53,520 bases of DNA from Bizionia myxarmorum (GCF_008086205.1 NZ_VSKK01000007.1:1-53520); one strand, 5' to 3'. Shown: positions 9,380 to 17,039, counted from the stretch's first letter. A program made the numbers and translations. The notes: generated by a model from the sequence alone, not told the origin.

Positions 9380-9910
9380 ATGAAAAAACAATTACTCTTA
9401 TTAGCCTTTGTTATAATTGCATCCGTTTCATATGCCCAAAATGCTATGTATGGTGTTCGAGCAGGAATGAACGTTTCAAATTTAGATTTTGAACCAGATG
9501 CAACCTTTGATAACCAACACCGAAATGGATTTGCTATTGGTTTCTTTGGAGAATATAGCTTGTCATCTTCTATTTCTTTAGCACCAGAAATTCAATTTTC
9601 TGCAGAAGGAGCAAAAGATAGAAACTTACGTGTGGATTATATTCAAGCGCCTATTTTATTGAAATTTAAACTTGGTGATAGAATGTCATTGGGTGCTGGT
9701 CCTTTAATTGGCGTTAAGGTTCATGAATTTGAAGATGGATATGGAAACTTCGGTTTCTCTGGAGTTGGTGCCATCGAATTTATGATTACTGATGAATTAT
9801 TTATCGACGCTAGATACCATTATGGTGTAACTAATATTTTAGATGATAATCCTGCAGGATTAGAAGCTAAAAACTCTAATATCCAAATAGGTATTGGTGT
9901 AAAGATTTAA
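9380..9910 (+). CDS. Outer-membrane beta-barrel protein (OmpX/PorT-like)
   Basis: This 176-aa protein has a signal peptide (MKKQLLLLAFVIIASVSYAQ, cleavage at the Q) and alternating amphipathic beta strands. It opens with the common Bacteroidetes pattern YGVRAGMNVSNL. It contains GFAIGFFGEYSLSSSISLAPEIQFS and ends in a strand with aromatic/hydrophobic alternation (IQIGIGVKI). This fits the outer-membrane beta-barrel family PF13568 (PorT-like), with probably eight strands. It is a separate transcription unit 100 bp after ppx, closed by the hairpin at 9935. Ligand and function are unknown. Confidence 0.8.
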   Translation: MKKQLLLLAFVIIASVSYAQNAMYGVRAGMNVSNLDFEPDATFDNQHRNGFAIGFFGEYSLSSSISLAPEIQFSAEGAKDRNLRVDYIQAPILLKFKLGDRMSLGAGPLIGVKVHEFEDGYGNFGFSGVGAIEFMITDELFIDARYHYGVTNILDDNPAGLEAKNSNIQIGIGVKI

Positions 9911-9934
9911 CTAATTAACCAATTATATTTGAAG

Positions 9935-9968
9935 AACTCCAACGCTTTTTGTGTTGGAGTTTTTTTTT
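9935..9968 (+). terminator. Rho-independent terminator after the beta-barrel gene
   Basis: A 9-bp perfect stem (aactccaac at 9935-9943, gttggagtt at 9953-9961) closes a loop of about 9 nt and is followed by a run of T to 9968. It sits 24 bp after the stop codon of the + strand gene and just before the end of the convergent miaE. Confidence 0.9.
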
Positions 9969-9971
9969 GCT

Positions 9972-10553
9972 CTATCCGTGAATGGTTTCCTTAGTGCCTA
10001 AATCTTTCATAATATTTGCTTCAAACTCTAATAAGTCATTCCACTTTTTATCTACCTCTTCACGATTACCATACTGTCTAGCAAAACCTAAAAACATGGT
10101 GTAATGATTGGCTTCACTAACCATCAATTTTCTATAAAATTCAGCTAATTCTTTATCTTTTAATTCTTCGGAAAGCAAACGAAAACGTTCACAACTTCTA
10201 GCTTCAATTAAAGCTGCGTAAAGCAATCTGTGAACCAATTGCGTGGTACGGCTGCCACCTTTTGGAAAGAAGGTAATTAGCTTTAAAACGTAATCGTCTT
10301 TACGATCCCGACCTAATATCCAACCATGATCTATAATCCGGTCATGAACCATTTTAAAATGACTGATTTCTTCTTTAACCAAAGTAATCATTTCTTGCAC
10401 CAAGTCTGTGTATTCTGGAAAACCGACTATAAGCGAAATAGCTGTACTCGCTGCTTTTTGCTCGCAATAGGCGTGATCCGTTAAAATATCTTCAATATTT
10501 TTTTCTACAATGTTTACCCATCTTGGGTCTGTTGGTAATTTAAGTCCTAACAT
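9972..10553 (-). CDS. miaE: tRNA-(ms2io6A)-hydroxylase
   Basis: This 193-aa ferritin-like diiron monooxygenase hydroxylates the isopentenyl group of ms2i6A at position 37 of tRNAs that read UNN codons. Diiron ligands are recognisable in the paired motifs EEISHF (residues about 60-65), EARSCERF, and SEANHYTMFL (E-x-x-H type). The N-terminal KLPTDPRWVNIVEKN pattern is typical of MiaE. It is the last gene of a three-gene minus-strand block: dnaX, lipoprotein (stop 2 bp upstream of this ATG), miaE. Cytoplasmic. Confidence 0.92.
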   Translation of the reverse strand: MLGLKLPTDPRWVNIVEKNIEDILTDHAYCEQKAASTAISLIVGFPEYTDLVQEMITLVKEEISHFKMVHDRIIDHGWILGRDRKDDYVLKLITFFPKGGSRTTQLVHRLLYAALIEARSCERFRLLSEELKDKELAEFYRKLMVSEANHYTMFLGFARQYGNREEVDKKWNDLLEFEANIMKDLGTKETIHG

Positions 10554-10555
10554 GT

Positions 10556-11128
10556 TTAATTTTCAAAATTAGATACTATGAATTTTCCATTTGGCTTAAT
10601 TCGTAGTGTGTATTGTAATTTATAATCGCCTTTAATATGATTGTAATAAAAGCTTATTTGGGCTTCTTCCAATTCTTTTAATGCTAAATCTGGTGAATTT
10701 TCTACAGCAACGCTTAATAAAGTCATCATCTTTAAGTCTTCATTGAGGCTCTCATTTTCAGTATTGAAAAAGGATTTATCCACGGTTTTATTGAAAATTT
10801 CTTTTTCATCTTTAAAAACGGTTACCTCACTTATAAATTCGCGGTAAAACGTTTTAGTCGTAATGGAATCGATTTTTATACTGTCTACCAAATTGTTTTC
10901 CAAATCGGAATAGGTTTTAATTTTAATACGAAAACCATTGTTTAAAATGGTATCGGTTTTAATTTCCGTATACGTTTGAGGGATAAAGACTGTCTTGGTT
11001 GAAAAAGAATCTAACAGTTTGGTTTCTTTCAGTATTTCTTGTGGCGTTTTTTCCAATCTATCGCGTCCATCACAAGCGGCAAAGGTGATTGCAAATACCA
11101 ATAATATAATAAGGCTTGTATATTTCAT
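10556..11128 (-). CDS. Small lipoprotein of unknown function
   Basis: This 190-aa protein has a type II signal peptide (MKYTSLIILLVFAITFAAC) with the lipobox Cys at residue 19, so it is membrane-anchored by lipid. The rest alternates charged and beta-prone stretches (TEIKTDTILNNGFRIKIKTY, SITTKTFYREFISEVTVFKD). The size and layout recall Bacteroidetes DUF4738 lipoproteins, but I cannot confirm that. It starts 5 bp after dnaX stops and ends 2 bp before miaE starts, so it is transcribed with both. No functional link with replication or tRNA modification is evident. Confidence 0.75.
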   Translation of the reverse strand: MKYTSLIILLVFAITFAACDGRDRLEKTPQEILKETKLLDSFSTKTVFIPQTYTEIKTDTILNNGFRIKIKTYSDLENNLVDSIKIDSITTKTFYREFISEVTVFKDEKEIFNKTVDKSFFNTENESLNEDLKMMTLLSVAVENSPDLALKELEEAQISFYYNHIKGDYKLQYTLRIKPNGKFIVSNFEN

Positions 11129-11133
11129 AGGTT

Positions 11134-12870
11134 TTAAAAATCTAAACCAAAGGTCTTTTTTAAGACATCAATAGCCGGGTTTTTTTCTTTTAATTTCTCA
11201 AACTGCTCTTCAGTTGTATAGGCATATTGCTTTTCCATTTCCTCATTAATAGTAATGTCTAAATGAATATCAAAATTGTTCAGTTCTTTTCGAATAAATC
11301 CTAAAAGTTCATATTGTTCCCGTTCAACTTCCAATTTATTAGTGGCATTTGGAAATTCTAGTTGAATGGCATTTCCATTTGCTTTAGGAACATCAATGGA
11401 TAAAATAGAAGCTAAATTGAATTTTCCAGTCGCTTCCAATTCTTTAACAAAAACATTCCAAACACTTACTAATTGGTCTTGCGTGAAAGTATCTTTAGGT
11501 AGTTCGGTTTCGTCTACCACCACATCCATTTGTCGGATTTTATGTTCTTTTTTGGTTTTAAGACTTTTTATTGATAAACCCGATGTCGTTTTCCGTTTAG
11601 CGTCTAAAGTTAGAACACGTCTTGAGTCGTCTTGTACAGGTTCAGCAACTTGATTGCTTGTTACTTGTTGTGTAGCTTTAGAAATCTCCGGACTGGCCAC
11701 AGTTGAAGCAGGAGTGGAGGTAATAGCCTTGGTATTTACAGGAATGGGTTTTATGCCAATCTTTTCAAAATAACTCGGCGGAATTATAAACTGTTTAGAA
11801 TTTTTTTTTTCTCCATCGAAAGTGATAGAGGCAAGTTGCATAAGGCAGAGTTCTACCAGCAGACGCTGGTTTCTACTGGACTTGTATTTCAAATCACAAT
11901 CGTTAGCTTTTTCAATACCTTCAAATAAAAAGGCTTGAGATGCTTTTCGGGATTGTTCTAAATATTTGACTTGTGTTTCTTCACCCACTTCCAATAATTC
12001 AACTGTACTTGGATTTTGGCAAACTAGCAAATCCCTGAAGTGCGATGCTAGACCAGCAATATAATGATGGCCATCAAACCCTTTAGCTAAAATACTATTG
12101 AATTGTAATAATAATTCTGGGATTTTATTTTCTAAAATTAAATCAGTGCTTTTAAAATACGTTTCATAATCCAGCACATTTAAATTTTCAGTAACCGCTT
12201 GACGCGTTAAATTTTTCCCTGAAAAACTAACCACACGATCAAAAATGGATAAAGCGTCACGCATGGCGCCATCGGCTTTTTGAGCTATAATATGAAGGGC
12301 ATCATCTTCGGCAGTAATACCTTGCTCTTTGGCAATATATTGTAAGTACGCCTTGGCGTCTTTAACCGTAATACGTTTAAAGTCGAAAATCTGGCAACGC
12401 GATAAAATGGTTGGAATAATTTTATGCTTTTCGGTTGTTGCTAAAATAAAGATGCAATGTTTTGGTGGCTCTTCTAATGTTTTTAAAAACGCATTAAAAG
12501 CAGCTTGAGATAACATGTGGACCTCGTCGATAATATAGACTTTATATTTCCCAACTTGCGGCGGAATACGGACTTGATCCGTTAAATTTCTAATATCATC
12601 TACCGAGTTATTAGAAGCTGCATCGAGTTCAAAAATATTAAAAGCAAAATCTTCATCTTCTTTTTCAGTTCCATCGCTATTAATCATTTTGGCCAAAATA
12701 CGCGCACATGTTGTTTTACCAACACCACGAGGACCTGTAAATAATAAACCTTGAGCTAAATGGTTGTTTTCAATGGCGTTTAATAAAGTATTTGTAATAG
12801 CATGCTGCCCAACAACGTCCTTAAACGTTTGTGGTCTGTATTTGCGCGCTGATACTACAAAGTGTTCCAT
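11134..12870 (-). CDS. dnaX: DNA polymerase III subunit gamma/tau
   Basis: This 578-aa clamp-loader ATPase has Walker A GPRGVGKT at residues 46-53, Walker B IIDEVHML, the SRC sensor motif (PTILSRCQIFDF) and an AAA lid. A Pro/Ser/Thr-rich linker (around 395-420) leads to a C-terminal tau-like region. The usual zinc-binding Cys cluster between Walker A and Walker B is absent: the stretch after KMINSDGTEKEDEDF has no Cys. The gene heads the dnaX-lipoprotein-miaE block. Its promoter and two palindromes lie directly upstream (12876-12947). No obvious A-rich slippery frameshift site was identified. Confidence 0.96.
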   Translation of the reverse strand: MEHFVVSARKYRPQTFKDVVGQHAITNTLLNAIENNHLAQGLLFTGPRGVGKTTCARILAKMINSDGTEKEDEDFAFNIFELDAASNNSVDDIRNLTDQVRIPPQVGKYKVYIIDEVHMLSQAAFNAFLKTLEEPPKHCIFILATTEKHKIIPTILSRCQIFDFKRITVKDAKAYLQYIAKEQGITAEDDALHIIAQKADGAMRDALSIFDRVVSFSGKNLTRQAVTENLNVLDYETYFKSTDLILENKIPELLLQFNSILAKGFDGHHYIAGLASHFRDLLVCQNPSTVELLEVGEETQVKYLEQSRKASQAFLFEGIEKANDCDLKYKSSRNQRLLVELCLMQLASITFDGEKKNSKQFIIPPSYFEKIGIKPIPVNTKAITSTPASTVASPEISKATQQVTSNQVAEPVQDDSRRVLTLDAKRKTTSGLSIKSLKTKKEHKIRQMDVVVDETELPKDTFTQDQLVSVWNVFVKELEATGKFNLASILSIDVPKANGNAIQLEFPNATNKLEVEREQYELLGFIRKELNNFDIHLDITINEEMEKQYAYTTEEQFEKLKEKNPAIDVLKKTFGLDF

Positions 12871-12875
12871 TTTTT

Positions 12876-12916
12876 ACTGAATTTAATTCAGTTTTTTTAT
12901 AGAAAACTGAATCAGT
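12876..12916 (-). promoter_or_regulatory. Two related palindromes at the dnaX start site (operator candidate)
   Basis: Palindrome 1, actga-a-tcagt, lies at 12906-12916, only 2 bp downstream of the -7 box, so it covers the expected start of transcription. Palindrome 2, actgaat-tta-attcagt, lies at 12876-12892, 5 bp before the dnaX ATG. Both share the half site ACTGAA/TTCAGT and are 30 bp apart start to start. This could be an operator for a dimeric regulator, or RNA hairpins in the leader. Palindrome 2 plus the T run at 12893 also looks like a terminator on the + strand, but no + strand gene ends there. Confidence 0.5.
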
Positions 12917-12918
12917 AA

Positions 12919-12947
12919 CAAAGTTAAACAACAAGTTCATAATTCAA
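12919..12947 (-). promoter_or_regulatory. Bacteroidetes-type promoter of dnaX
   Basis: On the minus strand a TTG (12945-12947) is followed after 18 bp by taactttg (12926-12919), an exact match to the -7 consensus TAnnTTTG. It lies about 50 bp upstream of the dnaX ATG. Confidence 0.65.
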
Positions 12948-13028
12948 GATTTTGAACATAGAATTTAATAGGAGTTATTAACAATAGCCATTGGTATAAT
13001 TAAGATTCTATTCTAACAAAAATAAATT

Positions 13029-13122
13029 ATATTTACAGGATAACGATAACTGAAAATTTCCATATCCTGATTTATTTGCGGGATATGGATAATAAAAGTT
13101 GTTATATAACGAGTTGGCAATA
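13029..13122 (+). repeat. Imperfect hairpin element directly upstream of the 13.1-kb lipoprotein gene
   Basis: A central perfect 8-bp stem (ccatatcc 13060-13067, ggatatgg 13081-13088) is extended by an imperfect outer stem in which ggataacgataac (13038-13050) faces gttgttatataac (13098-13110). The element ends in gttatataac (13101-13110) and gttggcaata (13113-13122), 3 bp before the gene's ATG. Near copies of this end lie elsewhere in the window: inverted at 14342-14370, and at the 52.4-kb element (52411-52432 on the minus strand). Confidence 0.6.
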
Positions 13123-13125
13123 ATT

Positions 13126-14340
13126 ATGAGAGAAACATTTTACATATTAACAGTCATTCTTCTTTTAACATCTTGCAAAGAAAACAAAATAACAATTGAA
13201 AAAATTGATTTTGAAACAAATTATAAATTTTCTTCAGTAATTGAGAATGAGACTTCTAAAGATACAGTTAATTGGAAATATCAAAAATCTGCAACGAGTT
13301 ATGCGACAAAAGGAGACTATAAAAACGCCTTAATTCAGTATGATTTGGGAATGGGAGGAAAAGAAAAAAACTTTTCTAAAACACAAATAGATTCTATAAA
13401 TAATAAGTATAAAAAAATTAATGCTCGAAATTATATTATAGAAAAAGCCAAAGAAAATCAAATAGTAATAATAAACGAAGCTCATCATAATTCGTTTCAT
13501 CGAGTATTTACAAAATCACTTCTTAAAGAGTTGTTCGATAATGGATATACAAATTTAGGACTTGAAGCTTTGACCAATAATGATAGTCTAAATTCAACCC
13601 TCATTAATAGAAAATATCCAATTCAAAAAACAGGATATTATATAAAAGACCCTCAATTTGGGAATTTAGTTAGAGATGCTTTAAATATTGGTTATAATTT
13701 GTTTGCCTATGAGAGTATGGGGAATGGTAGTGGAAAGCCAAGAGAAATTGAGCAAGCTAAAAATATTCAAAAAGTAATCAACTCAAAACCGAATGAAAAA
13801 TTTTTAATTCATTGTGGTTATGACCACGCATTAGAAGGCAATCACGATTATTGGGAAAAAGCTATGGCAAGTAGATTAACTGAATATACAGGAATAAATC
13901 CTTTTACAATAAATCAAACTAAATTTAGTGAAAGAGGAAATTCTGAATTAAATCAACCATTTTTAAAAGCCCTTAACATATCGGAATCTACCATTCTAAT
14001 AGATAAAAACAAAAACCCTTTAAAATATGAACGTGATGAAGCTTACACAGATATTGTCGTGTTTCATCCAAATACCAAATATATTAACAATAGACCTAAT
14101 TGGCTATTTGAAAATGGAAATAAAAATATTTCTATTTCGCTAAATGACATTCAAATTGAATTTCCAGTTATGATTTTAGCATTCAAAAAAGGAGAAGATA
14201 TAAATTTCGCAATTCCAGTTGACATAACAGAGATAGAAAATAAAACAGATAACTGTAATCTTGGTTTGAAAAAAGGAACTTATGAAATTGTAGTTACGAA
14301 TGGAAAACAGTCCTTTAAATTTGAACAGAAAGTAAAATAA
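13126..14340 (+). CDS. Accessory lipoprotein, Tiki/EreA-like catalytic core suspected
   Basis: This 404-aa protein starts at the ATG at 13126, chosen because it opens a lipoprotein signal (MRETFYILTVILLLTSC, Cys at 17). The longer frame from 13099 runs through the flanking repeat. Residues about 55-75 look like one TPR-type helix pair (YATKGDYKNALIQYDLGM). Residues about 105-240 carry VIINEAHHNSFHR, YTNLGLEAL and LIHCGYDHALEGNHDY. The spacing of E/H motifs resembles the broad EreA/ChaN/TraB (Tiki) superfamily, but that is a weak resemblance. The gene is very AT-rich, stands alone and is bracketed by inverted motifs (13101-13122 and 14342-14370), so lateral acquisition is likely. Substrate unknown. 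Confidence 0.7.
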   Translation: MRETFYILTVILLLTSCKENKITIEKIDFETNYKFSSVIENETSKDTVNWKYQKSATSYATKGDYKNALIQYDLGMGGKEKNFSKTQIDSINNKYKKINARNYIIEKAKENQIVIINEAHHNSFHRVFTKSLLKELFDNGYTNLGLEALTNNDSLNSTLINRKYPIQKTGYYIKDPQFGNLVRDALNIGYNLFAYESMGNGSGKPREIEQAKNIQKVINSKPNEKFLIHCGYDHALEGNHDYWEKAMASRLTEYTGINPFTINQTKFSERGNSELNQPFLKALNISESTILIDKNKNPLKYERDEAYTDIVVFHPNTKYINNRPNWLFENGNKNISISLNDIQIEFPVMILAFKKGEDINFAIPVDITEIENKTDNCNLGLKKGTYEIVVTNGKQSFKFEQKVK

Positions 14341-14341
14341 C

Positions 14342-14370
14342 TATTGCCAACATCCGTATATAACATATAG
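14342..14370 (+). repeat. Inverted flanking motif downstream of the 13.1-kb lipoprotein gene
   Basis: tattgccaac (14342-14351) is the exact reverse complement of gttggcaata at 13113-13122. It is followed by gtatataacatatag (14356-14370), which mirrors gttatataac upstream and closely matches gtatataaaacatagc at the far 52.6-kb locus (reverse complement of 52584-52599). It begins 1 bp after the stop codon. Confidence 0.65.
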
Positions 14371-14504
14371 TAATAGATGAACAACACTTTCCAATTTACT
14401 TTTACAAAAATCCAGTTCTCCTATTAATAAGCGTCAAGCAAACTTTTAAAATAAAAGCCATCTTCCTTTAAAAACATAAATTACTTTATTGTAGTTTTAC
14501 GCAC

Positions 14505-14818
14505 AAGTAAATCGCCTTATCGAACCAAACTTGTTTTGGTTAGGAAAGTCCGAACACCGGAGTGCAAACATAGTGGCTAACAGCCACCAGCCGTGAGGTT
14601 AGGAAAAGTGCAACAGAAAGTATGTACAGGTTATGCTGTAGTGAAACCAGGTAAACTCTATGTGGTGCAATGTCATGTATACCAACGTTTGAGCGCGGCA
14701 CGTGCGATTGTTGGAGGGTAGGCAGCTAGAATGTATTGGTAACAATGCATCCAGATAAATGATAAGGGCTTTTTAATTTTTAATTAGAAAGTACAGAATT
14801 CGGCTTATAGATTTGTTT
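14505..14818 (+). ncRNA. rnpB: RNase P RNA (M1 RNA)
   Basis: The conserved core is plain: ggaaagtccgaacaccgg (CR I region) near 14550, gtgcaacagaaagtatgtac (CR II) near 14608, and the 3' part with gagggtaggcagctagaatg, then cagataaatgataagggc and acagaattcggcttat. The ends pair as P1 (aagtaaatc 14505-14513 with gatttgttt 14810-14818). The size of about 314 nt is normal for bacterial class A RNase P RNA, the catalytic RNA that trims the 5' leader of pre-tRNAs. A strong terminator follows immediately. Confidence 0.95.
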
Positions 14819-14824
14819 AAATAA

Positions 14825-14858
14825 ACAAGCTCCTTGAATTTCAAGGAGCTTTGTTTTT
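14825..14858 (+). terminator. Terminator of rnpB
   Basis: A long stem (acaagctccttgaa paired with ttcaaggagctttgt) is followed by ttttta, 7 bp after the P1 helix of RNase P RNA. Confidence 0.9.
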
Positions 14859-14890
14859 ATATTAAAATAATTTTTTCAGAAAATTTAAAT

Positions 14891-15454
14891 CTATTCTTCT
14901 TCGTCGTCTTCATCTGAAGGCATTTCAAAAAAGCTGAACACATTACCACCATAGCTCTTGGAATAACTATAATGTTCTAATTCTGACAGTGGCGTATGCT
15001 TGGAATGTTCTACAATTAAAACACCATTAGACTCTAATAAATTATTTTGAAAAACCAATGCGGGAATTTTACTGAATTCCTCCAACGGGAAATCATAAGG
15101 TGGATCGGCAAAAATAATAGTAAACTTCTTATTGCATTTTTCTAAATACTTAAAAACATCGCTTTTTATGGTGTTTAAGGACATACCAAAACCATCGGCC
15201 GTTTCATTTATAAATTTAATACACGCAAAATTTTCATCTACACAAGTTACGTTTTCAGAACCTCTAGATGCAAATTCATAGCTGATGTTTCCGGTGCCGG
15301 AAAACAAATCGAGTACGGAGACTGAATCAAAATAATACTGATTGTTTAAAATATTAAACAAGGCTTCTTTCGCCATATCCGTTGTAGGACGAACCGGAAG
15401 TTTTTTTGGTGCTGTAATTCTACGGCCTTTAAATTGACCTGATACGATACGCAT
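14891..15454 (-). CDS. rsmD: 16S rRNA (guanine(966)-N(2))-methyltransferase
   Basis: This 187-aa class I SAM-dependent methyltransferase methylates G966 of 16S rRNA during 30S assembly. Motifs: RIVSGQFKGRRI at the N-terminus, RPTTDMAKEALFNIL, SAM-binding DLFSGTGNIS (residues about 48-57), and catalytic DPPYDFP of the N6/N2 aminomethylase type. The C-terminus is very acidic (DEDDEEE), a common flavobacterial feature. The start ATG shares one base with the stop of the upstream DUF3822 gene (TAATG), which implies translational coupling. Confidence 0.93.
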   Translation of the reverse strand: MRIVSGQFKGRRITAPKKLPVRPTTDMAKEALFNILNNQYYFDSVSVLDLFSGTGNISYEFASRGSENVTCVDENFACIKFINETADGFGMSLNTIKSDVFKYLEKCNKKFTIIFADPPYDFPLEEFSKIPALVFQNNLLESNGVLIVEHSKHTPLSELEHYSYSKSYGGNVFSFFEMPSDEDDEEE

Positions 15455-16275
15455 TATAAACTGTGAATTAAAGTGAAAAAAGCATGATTGCTTTCAGGTT
15501 TTTCTAAATATTTAAACGTGTCATGGCGTTTAGCAAATCGAATATGACGAATGTATTTATAGGCTATTTTATGCAACTCATCATTATCTGAAACTTTTCC
15601 TAAAAATACTAAAATAAGTTCGTCTGGATTAAGTTGTAATTGTTCTGCAGTAAAAAGGACATAATAGATAAAATCTTCTTTTGTAATATACTCAAAACTG
15701 TTGTAGAGTATAAGTTGGCCTTGATTTACAACAACAATTTCAAAATGCGAACTTTGAACATGCACATACATTTTTATGTCTGTTTCCGTTTGCTCTTTTT
15801 CTAAAATAGTTTCAATTAAAACCGTTGAAAAATGTTTGTAAGAAAACACACCAAACTGCTCATAAATATAATTGTTGATGTTTACATAAGGCACATAAAC
15901 ATTCACGCTTTTATTACTTTCAATTTTATCAAAACTAATAAAATCCGAGCGTAATATTTTAGAATTAAATTTTAGATAATCGGCTAGATTCTCTTCTTGA
16001 AAAAGAGATTCAGGAACTAAAGTGGCTAATTCATTTTCATGAATTACATGTATTTCATTAAAAGCTGTTTGAAGCGCTTTTTCAGTTTCAAATGTTTCGA
16101 TTAGCAAATCCAAGATTTTAAAAGGCGTTTCTCGTTTTTTAGTCGAAATTTCCTTTAAAAACACAACTGTATTGCTTTCTGTATTCAGAATACAAAAAGA
16201 AAGTCCATTCAAACTAATTTGAATGGACAAGTTCTTATTACTCTTTATAGAATCGATTTTATTCGTTATCGCCAT
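15454..16275 (-). CDS. DUF3822 family protein
   Basis: This 273-aa protein starts at the ATG at 16275 (MAITNKIDSIKSNKNLSIQIS), which fits the family pattern NLSIQISLNGLSF better than the upstream ATG at 16296. The latter would lengthen the overlap with the previous gene. DUF3822 proteins are confined to Bacteroidetes and have a two-lobed fold reminiscent of an actin/Hsp70-like ATPase. Their function is unknown. The gene is coupled to rsmD (one-base overlap) and overlaps the end of the membrane-protein gene by 17 bp. The fixed association with rsmD hints at ribosome-related work, but that is guilt by association. Confidence 0.82.
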   Translation of the reverse strand: MAITNKIDSIKSNKNLSIQISLNGLSFCILNTESNTVVFLKEISTKKRETPFKILDLLIETFETEKALQTAFNEIHVIHENELATLVPESLFQEENLADYLKFNSKILRSDFISFDKIESNKSVNVYVPYVNINNYIYEQFGVFSYKHFSTVLIETILEKEQTETDIKMYVHVQSSHFEIVVVNQGQLILYNSFEYITKEDFIYYVLFTAEQLQLNPDELILVFLGKVSDNDELHKIAYKYIRHIRFAKRHDTFKYLEKPESNHAFFTLIHSL

Positions 16276-16999
16276 AAGTTTTTGGCCAGTTTCCATTTGT
16301 TTTAACTTCGTTCATGGATCCAACACGGATAGCATCACCGTTTACACCATCAACAGAAATTACTTGATTTTCTTGAATTCTTGAATCTTTATCTAAATCA
16401 TATAAAATCACGTCTTTTTTAACAAAAGCTTCAAAAACAGGAATTTTAATATCTTCAGATTCTATGAATCCAGCATTCATTTCAAATTTAGCACCTTCTT
16501 TCCCTACTGGAACATTCATCATGTCCTTGTATCGCGTAGATGTACGAAATAATGAATCCTTAACTGAAACAAAAGCTAATGTATCAATTAATGTCAATTC
16601 TTTCATCGTTTCAACACCACCATAACGTTTTGTTAATTCAGCGTCAATTACCAAGGTATCACGACGTTGCGTAATAGTATATTGAGCTGTATCAATAAAT
16701 TTAATTAAGTTTTCAAAGTTTGGAGCAAAAACACCAGTTACTTGACGGTGTGCCAATTGGGCATCCCGAATGTCAATTAAACGTGTAATGACTTGCGCAT
16801 AACGTTTGTTTTTTGCTTCATCAAATTGAATAGGTTTGTATACAGACATAAATGTTTGATACCCTAAAAAGCCAATAAGTACCCAAAGTAATACAATTAT
16901 TACAGGTTTAAGTTTTGCTGGTACAAATTTGTCTACAAGCCAAACTAAACCAATCGTTACAAGGATTACCGCAACTACTATTAAAATTATTGTTAACAT
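16259..16999 (-). CDS. Conserved membrane-anchored protein of unknown function
   Basis: This 246-aa protein has two N-terminal membrane segments (residues about 2-24 and 31-51: MLTIILIVVAVILVTIGLVW and VIIVLLWVLIGFLGY). A soluble domain of about 190 residues follows, predicted extracytoplasmic if the N-terminus is inside. Recurring patterns in it are RYAQVITRLIDIRDAQLAHR and FAPNFENLIKFID, which resemble the helix and early strand of a pilin-like fold. I do not recognise a named family. It is first in the block with DUF3822 and rsmD, and the coding ends overlap. A -7 box lies 33 bp upstream (17032-17039). Confidence 0.78.
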   Translation of the reverse strand: MLTIILIVVAVILVTIGLVWLVDKFVPAKLKPVIIVLLWVLIGFLGYQTFMSVYKPIQFDEAKNKRYAQVITRLIDIRDAQLAHRQVTGVFAPNFENLIKFIDTAQYTITQRRDTLVIDAELTKRYGGVETMKELTLIDTLAFVSVKDSLFRTSTRYKDMMNVPVGKEGAKFEMNAGFIESEDIKIPVFEAFVKKDVILYDLDKDSRIQENQVISVDGVNGDAIRVGSMNEVKTNGNWPKTYGDNE

Positions 17000-17031
17000 A
17001 GTATTTAATTAAAATGAATTAAGGTTGTACG

Positions 17032-17039
17032 CAAATCTA
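17032..17039 (-). promoter_or_regulatory. -7 box upstream of the membrane protein-DUF3822-rsmD block
   Basis: The minus strand reads tagatttg here, an exact TAnnTTTG match, 33 bp upstream of the ATG at 16999. A TTG lies farther upstream than the usual 17-21 bp (about 24 bp), so only the -7 element is well supported. Confidence 0.45.
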
